In this document: in pieces, positions 54,935 to 64,000 of the stretch
How positions within the stretch are numbered: the first letter of the stretch is position 1
How the letters are laid out: each line of letters opens with the position of its first letter
Assembly: GCA_009760855.2 (NCBI GenBank)
Contig: WPIO01000060.1
Coordinates: forward strand, 728,501 to 792,500
Source: Cristatella mucedo
Lineage: Eukaryota; Bryozoa; Phylactolaemata; Cristatellidae
Reading direction: 5' to 3'
Length of the DNA: 64,000 nt
Notes under the pieces: model-generated
Databases searched by the model: none
The model's input: the letters and a program-made list of their open reading frames with translations, nothing else
Told to the model about the DNA's origin: nothing
Program-made: the position numbers and the translations under genes

Positions 54935-55050
54935 AAACGAGCCTCACAGAGCTTAATCTCTACCATGTTCTTCACGTGCGCCACAGGGCTCGAGCCCACG
55001 ACGTCACGATCGTCAAAGGTGAGCACCTTACCCCGGAGCCAAACCAGGGA
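54935..55050 (-). mobile_element. SINE S1
   Basis: 'AGAGCTTAATCTCTACCATG', 'GGGCTCGAGCCCACGACGTC', and 'GAGCACCTTACCCCGGAGCC' at the head. Confidence 0.68.
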
Positions 55051-55344
55051 GGTAAGATGATGTCGACGTCTTCACCTGCGGAACGTGCAGCCAAACTTCA
55101 CGAACACGTCTTTACTAGATAATGGGCACCCGTGATTGCTCGGAGTCGCGGAGCCAGAATTTTTATGTAGGCCCTAGCTATGCAGACTGTATAAAGGCTG
55201 CGGAAATTGCATTATAAACTGCAAATTACTTTTCTTCGACTCGCGAGTGGCGGATGCGTAGAGAGTGAAAGTACGTGGTGACCTTGCCACTAGTAGCTCT
55301 TTGTTTCTCATTAGAATAATTGCAAAAAACTGGCAATCTATTTG

Positions 55345-55995
55345 TCTAGTGCCCTCAGAAAACTCCATCTCTTCCAAGGAATTTTACTTATGGGGAAAAA
55401 GCGTGCCGTCGTGCCTAGTGATAACGTGGGCAGTGTCAGCACGTATGTACACGTAAAGGTCAATTCACAAGGACTGGCAAATACTATGAGAAATGTGTGC
55501 ATTTCCAGCATCTATTTACATAAGTCAGGAATATCATATCATGAAATCTGTCGGGGGGGGGGGAGGTAGAGAGAGGTCCAGGCTTTAGGAATGGACGAAA
55601 GAAGGCTCAAGCATAATCTGATATACTGATTTGAGGTTCCTTCAAGGCTCAGCTAATCAACTTGAGTCAGAAGAGCGTGCGGTGAGCTGCATAGCATGTT
55701 TGGAATGTAGTTTGGATTGGTAGATTGGCGTACACGAACGGACGGACCTAAAAGTGAATGAAGTGAGAGCCTCGAAGTCGGTACTAGAACTCGCTAAAGA
55801 AGAGCCAGTCCAGGTTGGTGAGTGCAGTGGTGAAAAATGGCTGCTACTGTGCTCACTACAGACGAACCTCGAGCTTCCGAGTTTTGCTCTAACAGCTCTA
55901 AGCTACTTGCTGCACAAGCTGGATGACCAGCAACAAGTAGTGAGTTACGGAAGCCAAAAAGAGATGCTGAAATACTTGGAACAACTTGGATCTTA
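55345..55995 (-). pseudogene. LINE-A copy, degenerate, left part
   Basis: Minus-strand LINE-A order from the terminal block (GCCCTCAGAAAACTCCATCT) through 'AGTGTCAGCACG' and the coding block to the position of 'TSRLDFCNS'. It continues at 56465 after an insertion of younger repeats. Confidence 0.65.
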
Positions 55996-56019
55996 TTTCC
56001 CAGTCTTATATCCTTAAAA

Positions 56020-56104
56020 TGTATATATATATATATATAGGATATTATAAAATATATAATAATATATATAATAATATAGGATATTATATATATATATATA
56101 TATA
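56020..56104. repeat. (TA)n microsatellite
   Basis: TA-rich tract with GGATATTATA interruptions inside the split LINE-A. Confidence 0.93.
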
Positions 56105-56220
56105 CTTACTATTCTATTGCGTATCACTTTGCAGCAAATGTAAAGCGCCTAGAAAGAGATTAAGTTCTCTGAGGGCGCTTTATCAAGTGCAATATTATTA
56201 TTATTATTATTATTTATTTA
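56105..56220 (+). mobile_element. LINE-A terminal tail fragment, nested
   Basis: 'TGCAGCAAATGTAAAGCGCC' to 'AAGTGCAATATTATTATTAT', well preserved (ATT)n tail. Confidence 0.8.
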
Positions 56221-56334
56221 AGGTACACTTGCTAGGTAAAAGTACTGTTTTGAGATAAAGATAAGGATAAAGATAAAGATAAGAGATTCATATAAAAGAT
56301 TAAAGATTTTCATTTTGTTTGTTGATCAAGAATG

Positions 56335-56455
56335 ATATTACTCACCATTCAATTGCATTTCCCTTTGCAGCAAATGTAAAGCGCCTAGAGAGAGATTGAG
56401 TTCTCTGAGGGCGCTTTATCAAGTGCAGTATTATTATTATTATTATTATATAGGA
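56335..56455 (+). mobile_element. LINE-A terminal tail fragment, nested
   Basis: Second plus-strand tail, 'GATATTACTCACCATTCAAT' to 'TGCAGTATTATTATTATTAT'. Nearly the same sequence as the copy 120 bp upstream. Confidence 0.8.
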
Positions 56456-56464
56456 TATAAGGGT

Positions 56465-56763
56465 AAGATATCTTAAGGAAGCCCGAAATTTCACAGCGTT
56501 ATGTAGCTGCACGTAGGCAGACTTGACTGTAGAGCTGAAGTGGTCCTTAATTAAAATGACACTTTGGAACAGGACGCCCGACTTAGCGCTGAATGAGGCT
56601 GCAGGAGACTAACTGTCAGAGTGGATTTTGAGGGATACATTTTTTAATTTGTGAGCAATGCGGGGTTTGCCCTCAATTAGTAGGTCGGTTTCAAAGTCAT
56701 TCAATTAGAGAAAGTTAGCTACCATCCAAGTGCGAATGCTCGCAATACATGCATTAAGGGAAG

Positions 56764-56765
<2 letters not shown>
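56465..56765 (-). pseudogene. LINE-A copy, degenerate, right part
   Basis: Continues the element from 55995: 'GTAGGCAGACTTGACTGTAG', then the region encoding 'WM-x-x-N-F-L' at 56705-56740. Followed by a (GA)n tract, with possible further LINE sequence to about 57050. Confidence 0.65.

Positions 56766-56766
<1 letters not shown>

Positions 56767-56845
<79 letters not shown>
56767..56845. repeat. (GA)n microsatellite
   Basis: About 78 bp pure GA repeat. Confidence 0.97.
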
Positions 56846-56848
<3 letters not shown>

Positions 56849-57049
56849 ACTTGCTGGAACGTAGGAGCAGTTCAAAGAGCAGGTGCAGCTGTGAGTCATA
56901 CGAATAGAAGTGACAGCCTAGAGGCTCGAGGCACATATACTGCACCCCGAAACTTGTGCAGTTGGTATTCTCTCCGATCCAAATCTTGGTGGTCATTCTT
57001 AGATTCACCTCTCTCGTTAATTTGATTGAAATCCTCGGCTTATGGCATT

Positions 57050-57465
57050 CTTACACTTACCTACAAGCCCAGCATCTTGGTTACTGAAGTGGATTAGTTG
57101 GCCAACTAGCCAGTTCGTGTCTTCTGTCACTACGGTCGCTTTAAGCTCTAGGAAACTTTAAGGACCTAAATCGGTCTCTGTCAGATAAAGATCATCACTT
57201 TCTGCGACTTAACTAACGGGTCCCGGTCGATCTGCATTGCTAGATGCATGCAACCTCCCTGTTGGTCGATGCGGTTAAGTTAAAGCCAACTGAATTTTAA
57301 TGCCCACGATCGCGGCCATCAGCGAGAGCTGCTCCTTGGCAGCATTCGTGCATTCGTGGGAGCATTCGTGCGGCTACTACGAGTCACTAGCTTCGCTTCG
57401 AGGAGCTAGATCGACTGTGCGTAGTAGCGCACTAGCTAACTCTGGCATTTCTTTACGAGAGGTGA
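57050..57465. other. No recognised feature
   Basis: Unique-looking; duplicated 'CATTCGTG' near 57346-57370. Confidence 0.4.
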
Positions 57466-57469
57466 CCTG

Positions 57470-57935
57470 CTGGTGTGTATGTGTGCATCCCCGTCTGCAA
57501 CTCCACAAAGCCATACAGACTGTGGGTGTCACGCAGAACAGTTTTGTATAGCGCTCGAACTCACAGCCTAAGCGGCTTTCGGTACGCATTCGGTAGCCAA
57601 AAGACTTTGTCTCACGCAACAAAGAGAAAGTGGGAAGCATAGCAGAGTCAGGAGAGCAGTTGAGGTAGTGAGTAGCCTAGAAGTAGCAGCTCAGGACCGC
57701 TGAAAAAGATGTGCCAAAGTCGGCAGTAGGAGAGTAGTTGTCGCTGCGTAAGAATTGTGGAAGCGAGTTCCACAGCCTAGGACCTGCAGAGCTAAAGCTT
57801 CTGTCGCCAACGGTCTTTAAGTGGAGGAATGGGACAGCTAATTTATTATCCACACAGGACCTGAGGGCGCGAACAGGCTGAAACTGATGCAGCAGTTCAG
57901 CTAGGTATGGAGGAGCCAAGCCGTGGCCTTGGCCT
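57470..57935 (-). pseudogene. LINE-B 3' end
   Basis: A well-preserved minus-strand copy. The frame at 57677-57919 reads 'MAPPYLAELLHQFQPVRALR', 'DNKLAVPFLHLKTVGDRSFS' and 'LWNSLPQFLRSDNYSPTADF'. The 3' UTR ends at 57470. Confidence 0.82.
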
Positions 57936-58475
57936 TGCGCTGGCGTGGCTTCGTGCAGGCTTTAGATAGGGAGCGGCTACGCGCACGGTCGTAGCACCAG
58001 CGATGGGAGAGCCGCAAGTGCGCCCCTCTGTCGGGAAAGAGACGGTCGTCCTGTCTGTAAACAGCCATCTCCATTGAGCTGTCAGCCATTATGCTTGTAT
58101 TCAATCCTACGACCAGCGTAGGGCAACACAACGCTCGTCATTGTTATACCTGCCGCTAGCAAGCACCCTTTTAAAGCGATTCCGGGTGACTTTGCGGTCG
58201 ACTATGGTTTGATTACCTAGAGACCCCAAAAGCATCCTAATGTTGTCAACGGTCTACTTGGCGCCACAGCCAGCTTCTGCCTGACCGTGGGCACCTCCTC
58301 GGTCACTCATGTCAAGACTTCCTGTCGAGGGCATCGCTCAATTCTCATGGCTTTTCGAAAGTCGGCAGCTGGTATGCTTTCAAATGGACCAGCGAATAAA
58401 CGACTGACCATGCAATTTTCATGCTGCTGCTGGAAAATGCTCACCGCCTGCAGCATGGAGCGAGCATTTTACTAA
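57936..58475. other. No recognised feature
   Basis: Short frames without domain on both strands. Confidence 0.4.
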
Positions 58476-58479
58476 CCAC

Positions 58480-58590
58480 ATTTGCATGCTGACCCTGCCC
58501 GTATCACCCCTAATCGTGCTATTCTTGTTGTTATTGAGCATGCCAGCTAGCACTGTTCATTCGATGCAGCTAATGTAAAAAATTATAACT
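58480..58590 (+). mobile_element. LINE-A terminal tail fragment, degenerate
   Basis: 'CCACATTTGCATGCTGACCC' through 'CAGCTAATGTAAAAAATTAT'. Confidence 0.55.
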
Positions 58591-58594
58591 TAAA

Positions 58595-58735
58595 AATATT
58601 AATTCATTTGAATAGCGTAACACGAGAACGTAATCTCTATTCAGGCGCTTCACGTATGCCTCGTGGCTCGAGCCTACGACCTCAGCCAGACCTTGGTCGG
58701 GGCGAGTACATTAACCGCAGGGCCAAACCTATTAT
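58595..58735 (-). mobile_element. SINE S1
   Basis: 'TTCATTTGAATAGCGTAACA' tail side, 'CGTGGCTCGAGCCTACGACC' B box, 'ACATTAACCGCAGGGCCAAA' head. Confidence 0.72.
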
Positions 58736-58744
58736 TATTATTAT

Positions 58745-58865
58745 TCACCTTGCAGTCAGGAGAGCAGTTGAGGTAATGAGTAGCCTGGAAGTAGCAGCTC
58801 AGGACCGCTGTAAAGGATGAGCCCTAGTCGGCAGGCAGCAGGAGAGTAGTTTACGTTGCGTAAGA
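58745..58865 (-). pseudogene. LINE-B fragment
   Basis: 'AGTCAGGAGAGCAGTTGAGG' to 'TTGCGTAAGAAG', an internal slice of the LINE-B coding end. Confidence 0.68.
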
Positions 58866-59361
58866 AGTGACCTGTATCGATTCGATGGAGAGCCAGCGAC
58901 GCTCAGACACAAGAGGAGCGTCAAGGCGGCAGCGGCGTTGACGATAGAGAATCGGCTCTTCGTAGCAATTTATCGCGAAGAAGCTTTTTTTCTCAATTGA
59001 AGGAATCTGGTTTGCGAAGTTCTCTACAACGCTGTAAAGTGCTCTCGGTAGCAAGAGTTCGCATTCGACTTGAATATCTTCGCAAAGAAAGCTAGTTATG
59101 TATTAGCGTCTGCTGAGCAAGTAAACGAAATCTGCAGGTGGGGCGGTCGTGTGGCTGCACGGTGCATTGAGCGATGGCAGGGGTGCACATCCCAATAAGG
59201 TGTACTCTCTTCCCGTCCTGAGAGATCGAAGACTCGTCGAAACGCCTCCGAAAGTTTTTTGTCATAGGTACTGGTAACCCCAGCCGCATCAGAAATTGAG
59301 GGTCGCCAACGCCGCATCCGTCGGCAAGTCATCGTTTACTTAGGAGAGAAGCTGCATCCAA

Positions 59362-59951
59362 TCAGCGGATGGCACGTTTCGGCGGTTTCGGCCAATCTTT
59401 AGAGCCGATGACGGTGCAAAGCCGGCCACCGGGGCCCACGTCAAATCGCTCGCCCGCCGCAAGCTCGATCACCAGAAGACTCGCTCCGCAGCGCTTGCTA
59501 ATTGTCAGCAGCTGGCCACTAGACGGCACCACTGCCCAGACCGAGGATGGCTCCGTGCTCCTGTGGGGCGACACCCAGAAATGACAACATGTGGTGTATT
59601 TCCGCGGTGCCTTCAATCGAAACGAATTCATCGTCGCCCGCCCGGAAGCCGCAAACGTGAACTCGGCCATCTTCACAAAGTGGACGGTATCGACTTTGTG
59701 AAGCCTGTCGAGCTCTACTTCCGTTAGAGGCATGGGTGTCACGGGATAGATGATCAGGGGGATGCGTCGAGGTGCCTTCGAACAGACCACTTTAGCGTCC
59801 GCGGGCTCTGCTTTCGCACGGGCCTCGGCACGAATTTGAAAGTCTGGCTCTTTGTACAATCGTGAGATTTAGCTTCCCTACACGAACCGAGCCCGCAACG
59901 GGCCGCCTCTGCCCCGCACAAGAGACAACTCATGAGATATGCCACTGCCAT
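59362..59951 (-). CDS. Unrecognised open reading frames
   Basis: The minus frame 59362-59859 (165 codons) starts 'MYKEPDFQIRAEARAKAEPA' and ends 'TVIGSKDWPKPPKRAIR'. A second frame (59754-59951) carries a Cys-rich run C-L-L-C-G-A-E-A-A-R-C-G-L-G-S-C overlapping its 5' part. The composition is less biased than GC-rich shadow frames elsewhere. I do not recognise a family. It may be a remnant of a retroelement structural gene split by a frameshift. Confidence 0.25.
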
Positions 59952-60069
59952 TTGGCGATCAGGGCACGCTTAGCTGCTACCCAAACGGATATCGTAAGGC
60001 AGCTGGCCTCCATCTAGCGGCGTTGCTAGCTAACACTAGCGACCCACTCTGAGGCCCGACCCAAGTCTT

Positions 60070-60115
60070 TGCTAGAGACATTCAGTTCTCTGAGGGCGCT
60101 ATGCAAATGTCTTCC
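60070..60115 (+). mobile_element. SINE S1 tail fragment
   Basis: 'AGAGACATTCAGTTCTCTGA' and 'GGGCGCTATGCAAATGTC'. Confidence 0.5.
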
Positions 60116-61132
60116 CGTTATTTGCCGCCGCTTGACCGCAGCTGGCATCGTAGGCAGGACAAGCACGTTGGAAAAGCAACTACAAAAGGCCCTCTCGAGA
60201 CGGCCACAAACCTCAAGACCATTAAGCGTGCAGGTGCTGAGAACGACCATCCGACTCAGGGAAAGAATACAGACGGCGGCCGTCCGGCGGCGGCCGTCTG
60301 TTGCCGGTGTCTTTGAGTCATGGTCTCCTAGAAGACGAGCACTGTCGCGATGCGCCCGAGCTGATCTAGAAGCGTCAGTGACGACAGTTTGTCAGTGACG
60401 CAATTAATGCACGGGAGAACTCCTCCGAGACTGCGGTGACCGACCGGAAGGCACCGTTCAGCAAGCTACCGCCCAGTTCGCGGGAGAGGAGCTGCCAACA
60501 GCGTAACAGGCTAAACTGTCAAGAACATCTACTGCCCGAGTTTATTCCGTGTATAGCACGCTCGCTGTTTGGCACAAGTCCATGCGCAGGCGTCCGGTTT
60601 CTCTCCGTTGCTCTGGCCGTGCAACCGGTCGCTTTTTCACGCAGCTGCCGCGGCTAAATGTTGACAGCGTAAAGACTCGATGCAAATGTTACTCTTGAGT
60701 GGAGATTATCTCGGCTCGTTCCTTGTAGGTACTGATGCTGGCGCAATAAGATGTCCATAGACGGTATCTACTCGGCAGCTGTGCTTGCTTGTAACTCGCA
60801 TCGAAATGGCAACGTCGAACCACTTCTGACCGATCTGCATGAGCTCGGCAGAAAATCTCTATTAATTAAAGCGAGAACGTCTTTCCCTCCATCACGCCGC
60901 AAGATGGCGGACTTGCGTCGCGTGGCAATATGGTGCAGGGTTGTCTTCCGTGACCGATAATTCCAAGAGTGACTGGTAATAGACGTGTACTGTACGTCTA
61001 TTATGAGTCAGCGACGAGAGTCCACTGGCTGAGGTGAGCTGCTCGTATTATATGGACTTGGAAGTTCTGTCGATCACTTTTAGCTCTCTCGTTTGGTTTA
61101 AATAAATAATTACTACATACTAGCTGATTGAT
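60116..61132. other. No recognised gene
   Basis: Contains a GGCGGCCGTC-rich inverted cluster at 60271-60301; no coding signal I can name. Confidence 0.4.
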
Positions 61133-61290
61133 CAGCCTCTTTTTGTATAGCGACAGAAGAGCCTTTACGGCTATTACCGCCGCTTGCAGCGGTAATCAAA
61201 GATTGCCCACTGAAGGATTCGAACTCATGAATTCAGGACCGAGGTCGTGAAAGGCAACCGCCTTAGCTAGTGTGCCATATCAGCCTACCT
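61133..61290 (-). mobile_element. SINE S2
   Basis: 'CAGCCTCTTTTTGTATAGCG' tail side, GCCGCTTGCAGCGG hairpin, 'GGATTCGAACTCATGAATTC' B box, 'CTTAGCTAGTGTGCCAT' head. It lies against the truncated 5' end of a LINE-B copy. Confidence 0.78.
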
Positions 61291-61760
61291 TACGCTGACC
61301 CACAAGGCCCGCTACGGCTTGGCTCCTTCGTACCTAGCTGAACTGCTGCATCAGTTTCAGCCTGTTCGCGCCCTCAGGTCCTGTGTGGACAATAAATTAG
61401 CTGTCCCATTCCTCCGCTTAAAGACAGTTGGCGACAGAAGCTTTTGCTCTGCAGGTCTTAGACTGTGGAACTCGCTTCCACAATTCCTGCGCAACGACAT
61501 CTACTCTCCAACTGCCGACTATGGCACATCTTTTTCAGCGGTCCGGAACTGCTACTTCTATGCTACTCACTACCTCAACTGCTCTCCTAACTCTGCTATG
61601 CTTCCCACTTTCTCTTTGTTGCGTGAGACGAAGTCTGTTGGCTACCGAATGCGTACCGAAAGCCGCTTAGGCTGTGAGTGCGCTATACAAAACTCTCCTG
61701 CGTAACACCCACATGGTCTTTTTGACTTGGTGGAGTTACTGACGGAGATACACATATATA
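61285..61760 (+). pseudogene. LINE-B copy, C-terminal frame and 3' UTR
   Basis: The open frame 61319-61705 (128 codons) reads 'MAPSYLAELLHQFQPVRALR', 'DNKLAVPFLRLKTVGDRSFC' and 'LLRETKSVGYRMRTESRLGC' to a stop after 'NSPA'. The 3' UTR reaches 'GGAGTTACTGACGGAGATAC'. Best-preserved LINE-B C-terminus in the window; 5' truncated. Confidence 0.85.
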
Positions 61761-62237
61761 TATACATACCTGCTTGAAATACTTCCCGTCCGCAGGCTTC
61801 CGTCGTACAAGCATCGCTCCTCTGACTCTGGCTGCATAGCTGTGCCTCATACCATCGAAAATCCTTTCGCGATCGATCGAGCCTCCAGCTTCTATGCTTC
61901 CAGAACTTGGAGGTCGCTTCCGAGTGAGATCGTGAAAACCACAAGCTTTATGAGGTCTGAAGAAAGCTAACAAAAACTATCTGTCCGTAACAGCATTTGT
62001 TCCTTGAAGTGTTAATTGTCTTGTGTGGTCTTACGCGGGCTGAAGTGATTCGTAACATGGCCAACGAGCACTTGACTTCTGAGCACCGATCACATGGTTC
62101 GTATTCACTATACTGAAACGTTGGCAGCTACAGAAGCCAGATATTTCCGGTCTAGATATTATTCGGGGTTCGATTAGGAACCTCTTTTATGTCACAATCC
62201 ATAGTTAAGCCGCATAAAAAGGTACAGTAGGCGGTCG
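61761..62237. other. No recognised feature
   Basis: Short TA tract then unique sequence; minus frames at 61642-61973 overlap LINE-B antisense. Confidence 0.4.
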
Positions 62238-62375
62238 CTGGTTTGGTCCAGCGGTTAAGGTGCTCTCGCTCCGACCAAGATCCGGCTGAGGTCGTGGGCT
62301 CGAGCCCCGCGGCGTATGTGAAGCGACTAAATAGATATTAGGCTCTCCTAGGGCGCTATGCAAATTAATTACACA
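62238..62375 (+). mobile_element. SINE S1
   Basis: A complete copy: 'CTGGTTTGGTCCAGCGGTTA' (A box), 'GGTCGTGGGCTCGAGCCCCG' (B box), 'GTGAAGCGACTAAATAGATA', 'CCTAGGGCGCTATGCAAATT', AATTACACA end. Confidence 0.8.
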
Positions 62376-62401
62376 TAAATGAGTTATATATAGGCGGGCA
62401 G

Positions 62402-62812
62402 TTGTACTTTGGCTGTCGATGTGAGCGGTACGCTGTGCTGTGGCTGGGGCTGTACATTTGCAGATGCGCTCAGAGGTGTGCTTCCAATTTACTGCTCGAC
62501 ATTAAGGACGAGGACTTATTTTATCAAGCTACGCTTGCTCATTATTGCTGCGGGACTAGCAGAAGCTCCACTAGCGTCGGCATTCCTACGCGTACCGGCT
62601 GGCGACTGAGACTCACTAGCCGTGCTTCGAAAGCTTTGTGCAAATTGCTTCGAAGTGCCAGCTTCATCGATGCTCGCTCGTCGCGCGTCGGCAGAGAGTC
62701 AAGCACTTTACGAGCGCTGCGTTTGTGGCTTGTAGCATCTATAGCGCAGAAGCAGCAACAGGCCGTGCCCAACGTATATGTAGACTACCTAAAAGAGAGT
62801 CATCGGTTGTAG
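62402..62812 (+). CDS. Unrecognised open reading frame, 136 codons
   Basis: Starts 'MYFGCRCERYAVLWLGLYIC' and ends 'VDYLKESHRL'. Cys-rich at the N-terminus, basic in the middle. No family recognised, no splice context clear. Could be chance. Confidence 0.15.
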   Translation: MYFGCRCERYAVLWLGLYICRCAQRCASNLLLDIKDEDLFYQATLAHYCCGTSRSSTSVGIPTRTGWRLRLTSRASKALCKLLRSASFIDARSSRVGRESSTLRALRLWLVASIAQKQQQAVPNVYVDYLKESHRL

Positions 62813-63479
62813 TGCTTGACAATTGCCACGTATTCGTTTTTAGTGCACGTGGTTAGCGTAAGAATGCCGAGTTCGCTTGAGTGCATTTGGCTCAAGTCCA
62901 TACGCGGTGTTGAGTGTTTCGCTCGCGGTCCTACACCCTATTCACTTCTCTCAGCTGGGCAAGGGCGACTTGAATGCCATGGTAAAAATGCCAACGTATT
63001 ATTTGGCGGTCAACCGGTGATATCAAAGCACCCAGCAAATTATTTGCGTTAGGGAATCGCTTTTAGAGCGCTAGGATTTACGCCGAGTGAGTGTAAATCA
63101 GTAGCTTTGCTGGTACCTTCCTGCCCGCTAGCTGCTTCTGCATTTTCAGAAAATTATGGCAGCAGCATGCAATAGGAGCAAACGCAGCTGAACAAACGCG
63201 GAACGAACGCGGAAATTGCCTGGAAATTCTCTTGGCAGAGAACGCACGCATGATCCCTGCGATCGTCGCACAGCTGCAACGTAAGCATACTGGCAAACCT
63301 GTCGACGTCGATCGAGTTTGACCGCTAGGTTACCTCGTCTGCAGGTGTCGTCGGACGGGTAATGGGACTTTGTTGTCCCATTTCCATTCAGCGATTGTGT
63401 GCACCGTGCTAATCGTGGCTCGTGAATCAGTTGGTGTGCAAATCAGAGGCAGTCCTACGTCCGTTCGAAAAACACTTAG
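62813..63479. other. No recognised feature
   Basis: Unique-looking sequence with short frames only. Confidence 0.4.
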
Positions 63480-63672
63480 ACATAACGCTTGCACACCGAT
63501 CCTGAGCAAGACACATCTAACCGTGCTATGCTTGTTGTTCATCGAGCTTGCTACCCGCTAACCATTCAAGCATGGTTCCTTTACAGCTAATGTAAAGTGC
63601 ATAGAAAACGATTAAGTTCACCGAGGGCGCTGTAGCAAATTTATTATTACTATTATTATTATTATTATTCTC
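63480..63672 (+). mobile_element. LINE-A terminal tail fragment
   Basis: 'ACACATCTAACCGTGCTATG', 'TAATGTAAAGTGCATAGAAA', 'GAGGGCGCTGTAGCAAATTT' and an (ATT)n tail at 63641-63670. Confidence 0.75.
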
Positions 63673-64000
63673 ATCAATCTTATCATTTCGCCTAGCACGA
63701 GACACATTTCCTACTCTGATATGCGCGCTCTGCTTATTAGTCCTCACAGTCAAGTTATTCTGCTCCTGGATGACGCACAAAAGTTGCAGTGCATTGCGTG
63801 TAGATGTCTTCAGCCGGAAGCCACAGCGATTACCGTCTGCTTTAACCTCAAGCCGTGTAGTACAAGCATTTTTTCAAAATAGGCCGCAGGAGAGTAGTAG
63901 CCGCATGCTTGCGTGTGCGGATACAAGTACTTGCACTGGAAACTAACCGACTAGCTCGTCAGCTCGCGTAGATTTGCCGTAAGTACAAGCATCTAGACGG

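Overview
The window is metazoan nuclear DNA, most likely from an invertebrate bilaterian. It carries a complete spliced fibrillar collagen gene, an intronless rhodopsin-type receptor gene, and a dense background of non-LTR retrotransposon fragments, tRNA-derived SINEs and very long microsatellites. I could not fix the phylum from sequence alone. There are no bacterial operon features.

Layout. From 1 to about 37.5 kb the DNA is almost entirely repeats. At least two LINE families are present. LINE-A is L2/CR1-like: its 3' end is a conserved 'GCGCCTAGAAAGAGATTGAG'-type tail followed by (ATT)n, and I count about 25 copies across the window. LINE-B has a different 3' end with a TTACA-type tail and about 10 copies. 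There are two tRNA-derived SINE families: S1, whose tail resembles that of LINE-A, and S2. A few degenerate C-terminal fragments of a third, R2-like, non-LTR element also occur. Unusual structures here are an inverted LTR-end pair around a near-full-length initiator tRNA-Met copy (13.1-13.4 kb), several perfect hairpins, a 28-bp palindrome, and an 11-bp minisatellite at 36.4-36.7 kb.

From 37.5 to 49.6 kb lies the genic core. A class A receptor (38317-39513, +) and a fibrillar collagen gene (49539-40034, -) are convergent, with about 520 bp between their stop codons. I rebuilt the collagen as 14 exons encoding 1364 residues. The model closes on itself: phases match at every junction, all internal helix exons are multiples of 9 nt, and the main triple helix is exactly 337 Gly-X-Y triplets. 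The chain has a minimal N-propeptide without any cysteine module, and its C-propeptide keeps the six intrachain cysteines but lacks both cysteines normally used between chains.

From 49.6 to 64 kb the DNA returns to GC-rich unannotated sequence and then to LINE, SINE and microsatellite clusters. No further protein gene could be recognised. The two genes are not obviously related in function; one is extracellular matrix and the other cell signalling. Repeat boundaries are estimates made by eye, usually good to about 10-30 bases. Exon boundaries of the collagen are base-exact predictions.
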